From Callipepla californica brunnescens (lineage: Eukaryota; Chordata; Aves; Galliformes; Odontophoridae): a stretch of DNA of 64,000 nucleotides. The stretch is taken from assembly GCA_023055505.1 (NCBI GenBank), contig JALIRH010000010.1, positions 3,535,501 to 3,599,500 on the forward strand, given 5' to 3'. Positions 51,855 through 63,923 of this stretch are shown here, piece by piece. Within the stretch, counting starts at the first letter, position 1, and the number at the start of each line of letters is the position of its first letter. Under the pieces are notes generated by a model. The model was given only the letters and a program-made list of their open reading frames with translations, had not been told where the DNA came from and ran no database searches. The translations under genes and the position numbers were made by a program.

Positions 51855-54799
51855 GTTGCATTAAGACTGGGCAATAATCATGATGCTGAAATGCAGTCAA
51901 ACCATTCAAAACTTCAGAAAAATGTGAAGCAACTTCCAAGGTGGGACACATAAGAGAAGGCCTGGAAAGCCGGGGAAATAGAGAGAAGGAAAGAAAGTTT
52001 ATTTTCTGTGTGTTTGAGCATTTGGATTGAAATGAAAAAAGAGATCATGGAGCAAACTTCATGGATATATACAGAAGAGTAAAAAAGAAGCGCAAAATAT
52101 TAATGCAATTGTAATAGCCATGTTGAAAAGATGAAACATTGATCATGAAAAATGTCACATAACCTGGTATTGACTGGTCAGTATAATATTGAATGGAAAT
52201 AATTGTTCCTGAGCAGGTTCAGCTTACAATAGTGGAAGCGATTGGAGGTTGCATTCACCAGGAGAAGTTGAAGAAGATAGGCTTATTCACAGGAACAAAA
52301 GAAAATTGAGATGACCTAATTCCAGCTTTTCTTGCACAGGATAGACCAGTATTGATAGCAGGACAAATTGCTCTTGCTGTCAGACATGAAAGCAAGACTC
52401 ACATGGTGTTGCCATGCCACACTACTATTTTGCTTTCAAATAAGTCTTAAATACGTAGGGGATAGGTAATGTTTTGGTCCAAGGAATGTTATGTTTTCTC
52501 ATTTTCTGAGAAGCTGTTGTGACTTTTTGTGAATGTGTGCCATGCCTGAAAAGACCATTCCTTGACATACAGTGTCCTCTTTTTCTTCACTGTGTCATCT
52601 TATATGGGTCTGTAATAATTTCCTGCTGTTGTGAACTTGAACCTCAGCTGATACATTCCTGCACTGAAGTCTGTTAGTCTTTTTGATAGAGACTGAAGCT
52701 CTCCAGTTTTCCATATTTTTAAGAACATTATGGTAATCTTTCACAAACTTTCTCTGAAAGGCAGAAACAGTCTCAAAGTGCTTTATGAATTCTAGTAGAC
52801 AAAGAGCAGGATAATGAGAAGCAAGGGCTGCTACCAAACAGTTAGAATTGTGTAGTGCAGGAGCTAACAGTTATTTGTGCAAACTTCTTAAACAAAGATA
52901 GATAGATTTTTACATTTCTAATGTAATCCCCTGTGGGACATGTAAAATATTAATCCTTCTGCAAGAGGGTTTCTCTTGATGTCTGTTTATGTATAAAAGA
53001 TGGAAATCAGCAGTGTAGACCTCCCTCTTTGCTTCATTGATGTCTGAGGCTGTATTTGCAGTGGAAATCCACCCCTGTTGCTGTAGCACAAATGAGTGCT
53101 TTCAGGTGATGAACTACCTGGAACAAATCAGTTTTGCACAAATGGACCAAATGGACAACTTTGCCCCAAATTCCCTTATGTGAATCGTGTGTTTTTTCAT
53201 GTTTTTTCACATACGGACATGGGCAGGCTGGCTCCCTCCACCATCTCTGCTGTAAAATCTCTTTTATCTTTATTCACAAACCCTTGGAGGATAAAAGCTT
53301 TTGCATGCTTTCAGCTGCTTTTTAATTATTGCTGATTTGCTAGCAATAGTTTGTGGCTTAAACAGGGAGGAATGCTGACCACTACTTTTTAGCTCCTGTT
53401 TTCATATACAGCTTCTCCATCTTGATTTTTCTCCCCCTAATATTGCCCATTTTTTTCCTGAATAAAAGTATGACCTTTACCAAGGAATACACCAGAGTCA
53501 CCATTAGTTTTGCAAGGAGTAAATTGCATGTCCCATCATTCCCTGAATGCTGTTAAGCTCTAACCATCTCAAGAAGCCATCATCCAGCCGAGCCAGAGCA
53601 ATTGGCAGTAAAATGAAAGAAAGTGCCTTGCTAACTGAATTTTCACACATTGACACAGACTGTGCCCTCCAAAGGATTCTACTGGTAAATCTCCCTTGCG
53701 AATAGAGCAAGAATTGAGCAGCATCAAAGGCACGTTTTGAAGCCTGCAATGGCTGCAAGATACTGACTCACCTGTGTGAGGCTGCACTCGCTGCTAGTGC
53801 CTGACCCAGGCCAACATTTGAATGCAAAGCAAGGAGTGTGTGTGGCATGAAAACTTGAAGCCACAGAGGAATAGGGCGAGTGGTATGGAAGAAGGAGACT
53901 TTGCAGAGAAGAGAAACTCCAGGAAGAAAAAAGGAGAAATTCTGAGGAATTATAGGTAGACTAACTATAAAACCTTGGGATGTGTTAAGGGTATAAAAGG
54001 ATTATAGCTTATTTCTTCTTATTTAATGTCTAAGAATTATTGTAGTAGATTGCATTCAGGCCTTGTGATTACCTTTAATGAAACTTTAAGAAAAATTAAA
54101 GTATGAGCTCATTGGGCAGAGATTGAGAGTCTGAAAAAAAGCAGGAAAGTTGTGTTATGAAGATGCTGTTCTCTCTCCTAGTCTTTATAAGAAAATATTG
54201 AGAGAAAAGAAAGGTGATCTGCTCCAGTGAGGAAAGGTAGAGAGGACAGTGGGCACCCCTTCTGCCAGGGGCCTCGTATCATTTGTGGGCTCATCCCACT
54301 GTGAAGCCTGACTACATTTTAGGTGTTAAGATCTTATCCTTTTATTTACCATCTTCGCTAGATATACCCTTGCACAAATAAGGGAATGGTCTAACTAAAA
54401 GCCTGGACAATGCACATCAATGTGCTGAGGCATTTGTGTAGAAAAGCAAGTTGTTTTTATTAGAATTATTTGTGAACCTATTTAGGTATAAATTATTTGA
54501 AAAGTAATTACCATTTATTTTGATGGTACAATTCTAATGAAACAAAATAAATGGTATGAATCTCATTCTCATTGCTCACTTAGCTGCTTTCTCTCAGACT
54601 GGATCATCAGCACTAAGCTCCTGATGTGTTTATCTCTTTCTTCAAGGAGCCATCTTCCTCAGGCCTGTTCAAGATTGTCCACAAAATCTTCACTTTTCAC
54701 TATGCTTTACTGAGGCAACCAAGTCTGCTTATTCCCTTATACTTACTCTTCTGTAGCACTGTCTACTGTTCCTTCTGCAGTGCTGCAGAACTTCAGATA

Positions 54800-54976
54800 G
54801 AGTCACAGAATCATTTGAGTTGGAAGGGACCTTTATAGGTCATCCAGTCCAACTCACCTGCAACAAACAGGGACATCTACAGCTTGACCAGGTGCTTGAA
54901 GCCCTTTCCAGCCTGACCTTGAGTGTTTTCAGGAGTAAAACATCCACCACCTCTCTGGGCAACCTGTGCCAGTGTT
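54800..54976 (-). mobile_element. CR1 LINE 3' end fragment, antisense
   Basis: About 177 bp beginning on the plus strand with AGTCACAGAATCATTTGAG, then TTGGAAGGGACCTTTATAGG, CATCCAGTCCAACTC, and ending near ACCTCTCTGGGCAACCTGTG. This is the inverted CR1 3' end with the last part of ORF2. The copy is moderately diverged. It lies about 1 kb upstream of the second exon. Confidence 0.92.
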
Positions 54977-55713
54977 TACAGTCAGCAGTAACTGCTGACT
55001 TCTGTCAGTCACTGCATCTCTGTAGTCTTCTGTTCATTTTTCTCCCATAGTTCATTATTTTCTGTAAATGCTACTTATTACATACTGTGATCATCATTCT
55101 CCTTGATCCATCTCATGGCGTTTAATTATGCCATGTTGTAGAGTATCTGAGCAGTTAGCAGAAGTTGCATGCTATAGTCTTTTTTTTCCTCCAGAATTAA
55201 TGTTGAATCATTGAATATGAGCTGAGTTTGAGGTTTACCTGAATATGTTTTACTATTCCAAAGAGATTACACAATGGTTCTGATTAGCAGCAGCATTTTG
55301 TAATACCACTTAAGGCTTTGTCACAGTGGAGTACTGCCAGTAATAGTCTTTAATTCACTTATATGTACCAATTCATCTCTGTCAGTTTTCTATTAATTTC
55401 TTTGCTGTTTTACTTTTTGCCTATCCCCCATATAATGAGGCATGATTTCCCCATCTATGTATCCAAAATAAAATTAAAAAATTTAATCTTCAGCAAATTA
55501 ACTGTGGCCCTTTGATTTGAGGCAGCTGTCCCATCTCTCCATTTATGCTTACATTTAATTCACTTTTTACAAGTTAGTTTATTTATAAGGATCTGGGTGA
55601 GTCAACTGACCAAGGGGGAACAATAATTTTATTGGCTACTTTAGATTAAAAGTATCGGGATTGGGTTAGGTATATTAACTGCAGAAGTGAAGAGCAGGTA
55701 TAGAACTAAAGCT

Positions 55714-55741
55714 GTGTATGTGCATGTATATACACATACAC
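55714..55741. other. Imperfect 28-bp palindrome
   Basis: GTGTATGTG and CACATACAC are perfect inverted repeats separated by 10 bases that are themselves largely self-complementary, giving 12 of 14 paired positions. The composition (TG/CA and TA) suggests a decayed dinucleotide repeat. It is about 260 bases upstream of the second exon. Confidence 0.55.
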
Positions 55742-55997
55742 CTCTGAAAAGCCACCATATTCAGCGCTTTATTTTTTTAAATCGGGATGATGACTACCTT
55801 GATTACAAAGGTGATTTCCAGAGATAAGTTGCCACGTGAACAATTCTGTCTCATTAGGTACCAGTTTCACAGTGTATGGAAAGATTTAAACAGTTGAGAT
55901 TGGAGTTGGTGCTCCATGTTTACATGATGAATCAGTATCTGTGGCTGATGTTGAAGCAGATCCAGTTGCATATTTGTTTTTCGTTTTTCATTATTAG

Positions 55998-56294
55998 GAT
56001 TGGAGCAAAGCATCAGGAGTTACGGCAAAAGCAACTGAGAGGCCTGCTTGATTATTCTACTGGTCCTGGAGGACCTGACATCGACGATGATGAGGTGGAT
56101 CCAAATTATGCCAGAGTGAACCACTTCCGAGAGGCTTATCCATCAGCAAGCATTTACAGACCATCGTCACCAGCAGTCGCAGAAACCTTTGTATATCCAC
56201 GAGATTCTCCTTCAACACCAATGGAGAGGGAGCACTTGGAAGGATTGTACGCAAAAATAAACAAGCAGCACTACCCACAGGTTCCTGGTGACAG
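55998..56294 (+). CDS. PARD3B: PARD3B internal coding exon (coiled-coil end, acidic patch, Ser/Pro linker)
   Basis: This 297-bp exon follows the acceptor TTCATTATTAG and ends at the donor ACAG|GTAATA, which is weaker than the donor of the preceding exon. Its first G completes the Arg codon started at 36333, so the joined protein reads ERE-R-IGAKHQELRQKQ and the coiled coil continues without a break. Next come an acidic patch (DIDDDEVDPNYARVNHFRE), a low-complexity Ser/Pro/Tyr segment with three Ser/Thr-Pro sites (SSP, DSP, STP) that could be phosphorylated, and a conserved-looking block, EHLEGLYAKINKQHYPQVPG. PARD3 and PARD3B both carry an equivalent LYA(K/Q) block after a variable linker; the DDDE-DPNYARVNHFRE wording fits PARD3B. 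The open frame also runs upstream through intron to 55876, but that part has no family similarity and sits before the splice acceptor. The exon is phase-symmetric. The following exon is beyond the window. Confidence 0.9.
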
Positions 56295-57380
56295 GTAATA
56301 TTGCCACCTGGCATTAAAAACAATGATAGCTTGTCAGTGGGCTGGACAGGGAGGCTGTTCAGGTGCCCCAAGCATCGATATTTTCTGGCTAGAAAGGCAC
56401 GGATTTGCTCTTAACTGAAACTGTGATTTGCTCCAGCAGTGCCTCCAAAGCATCTGAGCTAGTCAGCAGTCAAACAAAAATAATTTTTAAAAAGTCCATA
56501 TTTCACAAACAGAATGAATGAACAGACTCCAGTCCAATTCCCTCCCTGCTGAGAGTGTGTTTTTTCCTTTTTCACTTGGGAAAAGTTCTTACACTGCGGC
56601 AAAAATAATCTCTGGTTTCAGATCCCTTTCAATCTGCTGATCATCAAATGCCTATTAGTAACAGGTTTTGTATGATAACATGATATATTGCATATGTTTA
56701 CAGTTTAGTTTCCCCAGCTGTTTGATATTATGCACTTTCAATTAGGCTAGGGAGAGGACTGGGAATCATGGCATTTTTATGCAGACTGTGAAGTGTGGCT
56801 TCACAAGACTGATTGCCTTTCACAGTCTTTCCAATAACCAAGTGGGAAGGAAAGAGCAATTTTTAATCCTTACTGTCAAGCTTCCAGGTTGATAGTGTTA
56901 AAGAAAGATGGTCAAGTTTTTCCCTGGATTAAAAAGAGAACAGCAATTCCTTTGAGCTGATGATGACCCACCATTATGGTAGTCTTAAAACTAGGTGTTT
57001 CTGCAATTTGGGGCTAAAAGAATATTAAGACTTCATTAGCAGTATCATGGTGTTAATGTACTGGATTTTTCAAGCTAACATCTGAATGTTTAGGCAAGAT
57101 ATAAAAGTGTATGTGAAAAGAAGAGATGACAGAGAAAGACATGGGGGACTTAAGGAATTGTTTATGCTTCGAGTTCATATTACAATCTGTAGTGTCTCAC
57201 CATAGCCTCAATCTGTGCTATGTGATACAACACTTGTTAATTTTGGAGAGCACAGATACAGGAGTGTTTTCAGTTTGTGGCATTATAGTACTTTAAAAAT
57301 GTCTACTGAGTCATTGTTATAAATAGTAATAAAACACTTCTGACATAAATCTAAGTGTGTAGCAGGGATTGGGCCAAGTA

Positions 57381-57397
57381 TTTTTTTTTTTTTTTTT
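57381..57397. repeat. Poly-T tract (17 bases)
   Basis: An uninterrupted T17 run in the downstream intron, with no recognisable element beside it. Confidence 0.85.
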
Positions 57398-60300
57398 ACC
57401 TAAATACAGTATGGAAGAGATCTTTCCAAACATAATGACATTGCTGATTCTCTTCTTCCATAGTAACTCTTTTGCTGCTGTGTAGGAGTGAAGAGGGTGA
57501 AATTAGAGGCACTGATCGCAGCTTTTTGCCATTGGAAGGGTTTTGCTTTCCTGGAAAAGACTTGGGGTGATTTTCAATGAAGTTGTATAAGCATCTGTAT
57601 ACAGCAGAGAGATCAGAAACCTGGTTTGCACTAACTCAGGAAACCCAGAGAATTTCCAGCAAGGAGGGAGCCCAAATTCAGATTCATGTACTTTTCAAAA
57701 ATAAATATATAGAGATGTAACTCAGCATGAGAGTAAGACATTGTCATAAAGGTTGCTTCATAGTATCAGTTTAAACAGGGAGTTTATAGCTTAGTGTTTT
57801 AAACATGTCATCAGTTTTGAAGTATGGTTTATGCTCTTTTTACACGCAGTGTAAAAAAGTGCCCAAGTCTCTCCCTCTGGTCTCTTTTGTTTGATTGCTT
57901 GTATCGTGGCTGTAACTACACTGAATGAGTTCTTGTCTTGTTATGCGGACATGATTGAAATGCCAACCAAGTCTGGATTCAGTGTCAGGATCCTGGATTT
58001 TACTGTGGCTTTAGTTGTAATTGCACCCTCAAACACAACAATTCAGTGAAAAACTAAAACCAAAACTTCTAACAGGCAAAAAAAAATTACTTCATATCTG
58101 ACCTATGATCAGAAGTCGTGCTGGGAACGCTGTTCCCATCTGTGTTGATTCTGTACTGAAAGACAAACAGTCCACAACTTAGCTTTGTTGAATTTCTCAG
58201 GCTTGTAGAGACTTTTTAACCAGATTAGGAAAAAGTAGGAAATGTGGGATTCTTATTAGGCTGCCTTTGTTCTTTCTTTAAATCTTTGTTTCCTTTGTCT
58301 CAGAAACAAAAAGGTTGTTGTTACTCACCAGCAGAAATGTGCCAAACCTGAATAATTTGAAGTGAATTTATGCAGTGTGTTGTGAGGTCTCAGCCAGCAG
58401 TTGTTGAATGTGGCAGCAACTGCAGGCAAGGAAATCTTTCTGTGCTGGAGGGAGAGTTCTGAAAGGAGAAGAGAGATGTGGAAAGAAAAATCCCTAGATA
58501 ACATGTTAATTACAAAACCAAATCTGCTTTCAAGGGTCAAGTATGAAAACTGCCTTGTCTGCCTCAGAATAATGAGAAATAGTTATAATGGATGCTTATT
58601 AACCAAACCAAAGTTATTTTGCATTTGCAGGGCTGAACATTTATCAACGCATTTGTCATGTAATAGCTCATGTTTTGGTCCTGCTAACACATGTATGCTC
58701 TCTCACTAAGTTTTGCTATTAATTTTACTTTAGATGGATAGCATTTTCTCCTACCTCTGACTCTTGACTTTGTAATGCTGTGTGTGGAGACTTGATCAGT
58801 GCTTAGAGTAGGTTAGGTTTAGGCTAGAAGGAGGCTTGAACACAAAGAGAATAGATGACATCATTTTGGTTTGGAAATTCCAGTTATGTGTCACTACGAT
58901 AGAGAATTAAAACTCATCATTTCAAACAAGAGGTTCATTTTTATTTTGTTTTGTTTTTGCAGAAGAATGCATTCATGTAACAAATGACCTTTAAAATTTG
59001 AAGGCCGTTGGTCAAAAAAAAAGCAAAATAAAAAAGGAAGCTCAGTGATCAGATAAGATTTACAATTCACATACTTACCCACCTCCCCATTTCTCATCAC
59101 CAGACTCCATCCAGTGTCCCCCATTCATTCTTCTCAGCAGATATTCAGTTTAAACTAAGCGTCTCCCACAGAGATCGCACTGTTGCAGAAGCAGTAGGCT
59201 GCACATGTATGAAGAATATTCCTTTAATCATTCTGAAGTATGTCTGCTGCCTCCAAGCACTGCTGCCTAGGGCACCGCAGACCCAGTTCACAATGCTGTT
59301 TGCATAATAACGTCCTCTTTACCTACAATCATATCTGGCGTCTCAGGGATTTTTTTGCCTTGGGTTCTCAGGGGTTTTGCTTTGTCTTATTTTCAACTGT
59401 TGTGTAATGTTCTTCTGCACTGTTCCACAGTTGCTGATTTTCATTCCAACAATGACTATATTCAGTGAAATTGATTTAATTTTTTGTGTATATTTTGCTG
59501 AAATCTTTGAGATCCTTAACTAAGAGAGATGCTATATAAATGTAAATTGTCCTTATTAATGAATACAGTGAAAACATTAGCATGATCAGTGTAATCTGTG
59601 AATGTTAAGTTAAAGATGGTTAAAAAAAAATTGCTAGCAAAATCACACATTTCTTTGTAAATCAAGCATTTTTCTCTTTATTTCTAATTAGCCACAATTT
59701 TCAGTAATGCACATGCCACCCTAGAGGGTTGTGCAGCCTGCAAAGGCACCTCATGCAGCTGGGGAGCTCACAGGGTCTGTGCTGTGACCGCTGTACACTC
59801 CCTCAGCTCGTGCTGAGGCTGGGCGATCTGCAACCCATATGTTACTAAAAGGAGTGGGAAGTCACATCTCTGAATTGAGTTATCAAGGCTGTACCGTGAC
59901 AGTGCTAAGTTGCACCGTGGCAGAGCCTAGGTGTCAGACCAAAGCCAAAAGAGCATATGTAAAACACTTCTATCACTTAAATGTCAGGCATGTCGCATGT
60001 TGTAACCCTTTCTCACGTTCTGAAGAAGTAACTTCCTCTTTCTTTCCTCCCCTGAACGTGGTGCTGTCAAGTATATCCAAACATTCTGAACACATCTCTG
60101 GAAAGGTTCTAGAGATATGCTTAACTTATTTGCTCAGCCCAGAACTATGAAACATAGAAAGTCTGATGCCAAATTCATTGCCAAGTATAATTCTCCATTT
60201 ATTTATGTGTCTTATCTTGGGGAAATTCAAAGTGCTGTTCTGACAAAAATGAATACAGTTTTCCTTTGTTTAGCAAGAATAAATTCAGAGCTGTATCTTG

Positions 60301-60654
60301 TTGCAGATTAAAAAACAAAAGGAAAGAAAGAAATCACTGTTTTATTGCATCAGAGTAGAGTCCAAAGCCCCAGTCTGCTCTGCTTCTCTGTTTTTGGAGA
60401 TGCTATGTTGGGTCCCACTGTGGAATATCTTATCCCACTTTGGAAGACTCAACAATGTTAATCAATTAATCAAAAAATGGATCTTTCTCATTTAAGAGTG
60501 AAAGTTTCCTCTTGGAAAAATTGTACCCTTTCAGAAATCACAGTCTAACGAAATACAAAGTTGAAAATGAGGAAAACGATCTTTGCGCACAACCCAAACT
60601 GTGCTCCCCACATCCCACCCTCAGAACCCATCAGAAGGGCAGGGTGCACTGAGT

Positions 60655-60694
60655 GATCTGCTGTGGCCAGAAAGATTTGCTGTGGCCAGAAAAG
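60655..60694. repeat. Small tandem duplication, period about 20 bp
   Basis: ATCTGCTGTGGCCAGAAAG is followed directly by ATTTGCTGTGGCCAGAAAAG. Two units with one substitution and one insertion, so this is a recent local duplication. Confidence 0.85.
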
Positions 60695-60792
60695 ACCAAA
60701 GACAAATATTGCTGTGTGTATCCTGAAAGCTAAAGGGTATGTGTAAGCCTGAGACGAGAGCAAAAAGGGTTCCGAGATTTGAAATTTAACAG

Positions 60793-60795
<3 letters not shown>

Positions 60796-60838
<43 letters not shown>
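60796..60838. repeat. Poly-T tract (43 bases)
   Basis: An uninterrupted run of 43 T, the longest homopolymer in the window. No LINE or SINE body is recognisable upstream or downstream, and there are no obvious target-site duplications. The exact length may reflect sequencing or assembly slippage. Confidence 0.92.
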
Positions 60839-61220
60839 CCTAAAATCCAAGCTGAATAGCTGTATATGTAATTCCTGTCCTATTGGAAGCAAGGCCTTCA
60901 GAATCCGGAGCTTTACAGATAAGGCTTTGTTCAGAACGGAAAAGTTAGGATTGTCCAGGTGTGTCCCTTGGCCCCATACTTCTAGAAAGCCAGACGCTGT
61001 TTAATTTTTCTCAGCACAGTGTAGCATGGGCATTGCTCACTGCCCATCTCCAGCACCCTCTGTCACTGAATAGAGAACAGCAACCCACTGCTGTAGGAGT
61101 GGGTAGTCTGCTACTCAGGAATGGCTACTCTTTAAGGTGGAAACTGTGATGGCAAGGTAAAAATGGAATGAGGCTCTATAATCTCTAAGCACCCTTTGCT
61201 ACTCTACCTTGTGTTATGGG

Positions 61221-61260
61221 AAAGAAAAAAAAAAAAAAAAAGAAAAAAAGAGAAAAAAAC
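61221..61260. repeat. A-rich (A)nG tract
   Basis: An A run of about 17 flanked by AAAG-type units over about 40 bases. Confidence 0.85.
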
Positions 61261-63898
61261 AGGAACATTGTGTTTGGCAGTTTACTCTCTTTTCTGACTG
61301 ATGGATTTCTTACAGCTGTTAAATTCAAACCTGCATTGGCAGATGCAGCAGAGTTTCAGTGGTCGCTGTGTGCTCAGAAGAACAATCCTGCTCAGGGAAG
61401 CAGGGCAATCCAAAAACCATCCAGGCTGTCAGTTCAACAAGAGCTTAGGTTGTGTCATTGGAGTTGTGCTGTTCTCTGCATCTTACTGTTTTGGTTTCCT
61501 TCCTCAGAAACAAGTGGCTACTGCATGCTCACTGTGCTAGCTAAAGAAAATACTCAGTAACCAGACCACCTGGGACACTTTTAAATGAGTCTTGGTTTTG
61601 TTTCCTTTCTATATAGGAAAAGAAAATGTATTGGTAGCATTCAAGATAAATTGCTTTCCAGACACAATTCAAAGTGCTGTTTCCCAGGAACTCCTCATCC
61701 AAATTCCTCCAGCTCTGGGAGCCTAGCCTTACTGTTCTTTTCTCATGATTGCCCCACATTTCATGGAACTCAGGTGACCCCGTACATTTTAGAGTGTATT
61801 TGGACAGAAAGACAAGGTCAGATTTTAACCAGAGCAGAGCTGCTGCTGCTGTGTAATATGTTCATGCTTGTTTGAGGCCATGCATTCTTCAGCAGAAATA
61901 AATTCTTTTAGGAATAGTCACAAATCTGCCTGCATGCATCCTGCCTGCTAGGGTTTGCATTTGGATCACCTCACTTATTGACAGATGTGTAAAATTTTAT
62001 ATACTGCACTCCCATAACTCCCTTGTGACTGTCCTGCTGCAGATGCTGGTGAGCCTGAGCTTTGGCAGCTGTGTTAAGCATTCAGGGTTTTTCCCCCCCC
62101 CTCCAGCCCTGTCTTTCCTTATGTGATATATTATTGCATGAAATTATTTTACGTTAATTTTGCCTGTTTATTGGTAATGTCCCATTCTTTCTGTTGTTTG
62201 AATGCAAATGCAAAAGATAGGTCCCTGGAGAAAGAGCAGGTCTGTTACTGGAAGATGAGACCATACCAGAGGATACAGAGTGAAATGCAGATGGTGTTGT
62301 CAGCCTCTTAAATGTACAAATAAAGACAAAATGAGATTGTCCGTGCAGCTGGAATGAAATCATATGGCCTTGCATGTGTTCCTGCCATAGTGTATTTCCT
62401 AGTGTGAGCAAGAGATGCTAAATTCTGCCTCATGCAGGATGTTGTTTGACCAAAAGCTCATACTTGTTCGTTACCAGCAGTAGAATAACATTTATATGTT
62501 TTAACTTTTCTCAGGACAGTCATTTTTTTTTCCTACAGGACACCATTTAATTTTAAATGCTAATATGTATGTGGTTAATTAAGAAGCCAGAATTGACAAT
62601 AAGGTTGGTAAGCTCCAAGGAAGAGAGAGAGGAAGATCATTACACTTCTGCTCATAGATAGCTATTTGTGAACCAGCTGATAATGTGCAAAATTAAGATT
62701 TCGTAAGTGGCATTTTAAATGAATGGTTAATGGCTGAAGATTAATTAAACAGCCAGAGATGTTCAAAAGAGAAGCAAACAAAATCTTGTTTATAGGCCAG
62801 TCACTTGCAAGCTTAAAGTGCAAACCCTAATGGCATATGGTATTTCCATTCAGCAGGCAATTGATGTAACTTGGACATTTTTCTTGAACAGAGAAATATA
62901 CCTCACTGAATATGCTGCATAGATGGATAGATGTAGCATTGTGTGGTGTGTTTTCCTCCTTCTAATTAACAGTTGTCTAGTAGTAGGGCAGGCAGCGAAA
63001 TGCAAAATCCTCTGGGACTTGGTAATCCTAAATAAAATTGCTAAATCTTTTTTTTTTTGTAAGGTGTCAGGGAAATGGTTAAATGTGATGTGGTTGTTTC
63101 CCTGCTCTCCAGTAGCCTGTTCTACTCCATACACTTTGAGGTTTTCCAGGTGCCCAGCTTTTTGTTGCTTCAGGTTGTCTTCTGGTCAGCGTGAATCTCC
63201 TCAGCCCATCATTCGCCTTGCAGAATTGCTCTAATTAAGGAGAAAAGAGTATGTTTTCAGTCAGGTTTAGTCTGTACTGCAATTCAGGTTAAATGGCAAA
63301 TGTTAGCGTAGTCCTGTTTCCCTGACTGCAGAGAAACAACAAGCAGAAGGTCCGTATATTGCTCACAATTGTGAGGCTTATTCTTCCAGCAAGTCTTTTT
63401 CCAAGAAAGTATTTTTCTTTCGTTTTCCCCTTTTCAGCCCAACTCTTTTGTTAACTCTCTGCTGGCTTTCCCAGAGCTTCTGTCATTTTGCCTTACCAGC
63501 TTCTAGCTTCAGGATATGCAGGAAGCTCCAGAGGAAGCCCCAGTGTCTTTGCTTTGTGCAGGCTTTGCTGTGTTAGCCCACTGTGAGGTTAATATCCATT
63601 GCTTACCTCAGGAAACTCACTCTCTGTCCAGAACAGTGAGTTTCAAAAATTCTTAAGGTTTTTTTTTTTTCAGTTCCTACTAGTTAAATGGAAGAAAAAG
63701 GTTCTTTGTTTCACTATAGAAATAGTCTCAGTTTAGTAAAATCGACCAGTAGATGAGTGTGTGGGATTTTGTCTGTAAATAGCAAGACTCGTGTGTGAGC
63801 ATCCATGCATTCAGACTTCAAGTGATGACATGAGCTCACAGCAAACTCTTCCCTAACTTTTCACTTTGTTGAGATTAATTATTGGCTTCTGGTCACAT

Positions 63899-63923
63899 TA
63901 TTTATTTATTTATTTATTTATTA
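63899..63923. repeat. (TTTA)6 tetranucleotide repeat
   Basis: About six TTTA units, perfect or nearly so, close to the right edge of the window. Confidence 0.9.

Larger units (their letters stand above)
36334..55997 (+). other. PARD3B: PARD3B complete intron between the two recognised exons
   Basis: The intron is 19,664 bp, begins GTGAGT and ends ATTATTAG. It splits an Arg codon after its second base. Within it are a degenerate tandem array of about 60-bp units (37728-38140), an old CR1 copy on the plus strand (38690-39236), a second tandem array (43001-43200), an AT-rich simple-repeat block (49401-49475), the best-preserved CR1 of the window on the minus strand (50879-51854) and a further minus-strand CR1 end (54800-54976). 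The longest open frame outside CR1 is 142 codons on the minus strand at 44198-44626, with no recognisable domain. No extra PARD3B exon is expected here, because the two flanking exons encode a segment that is continuous in the family. Confidence 0.82.

Noticed and set aside
55876..55997. Start of the open frame upstream of the second PARD3B exon, suggesting a novel N-terminus
   Set aside because: The codons before 55998 are hydrophobic, unlike PAR-3 proteins, and lie upstream of a good splice acceptor whose use restores family similarity. They are intron read-through.
60545..60892. A 115-codon Lys-rich open frame on the minus strand
   Set aside because: The Lys run is the translated poly-T tract. 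No other support.
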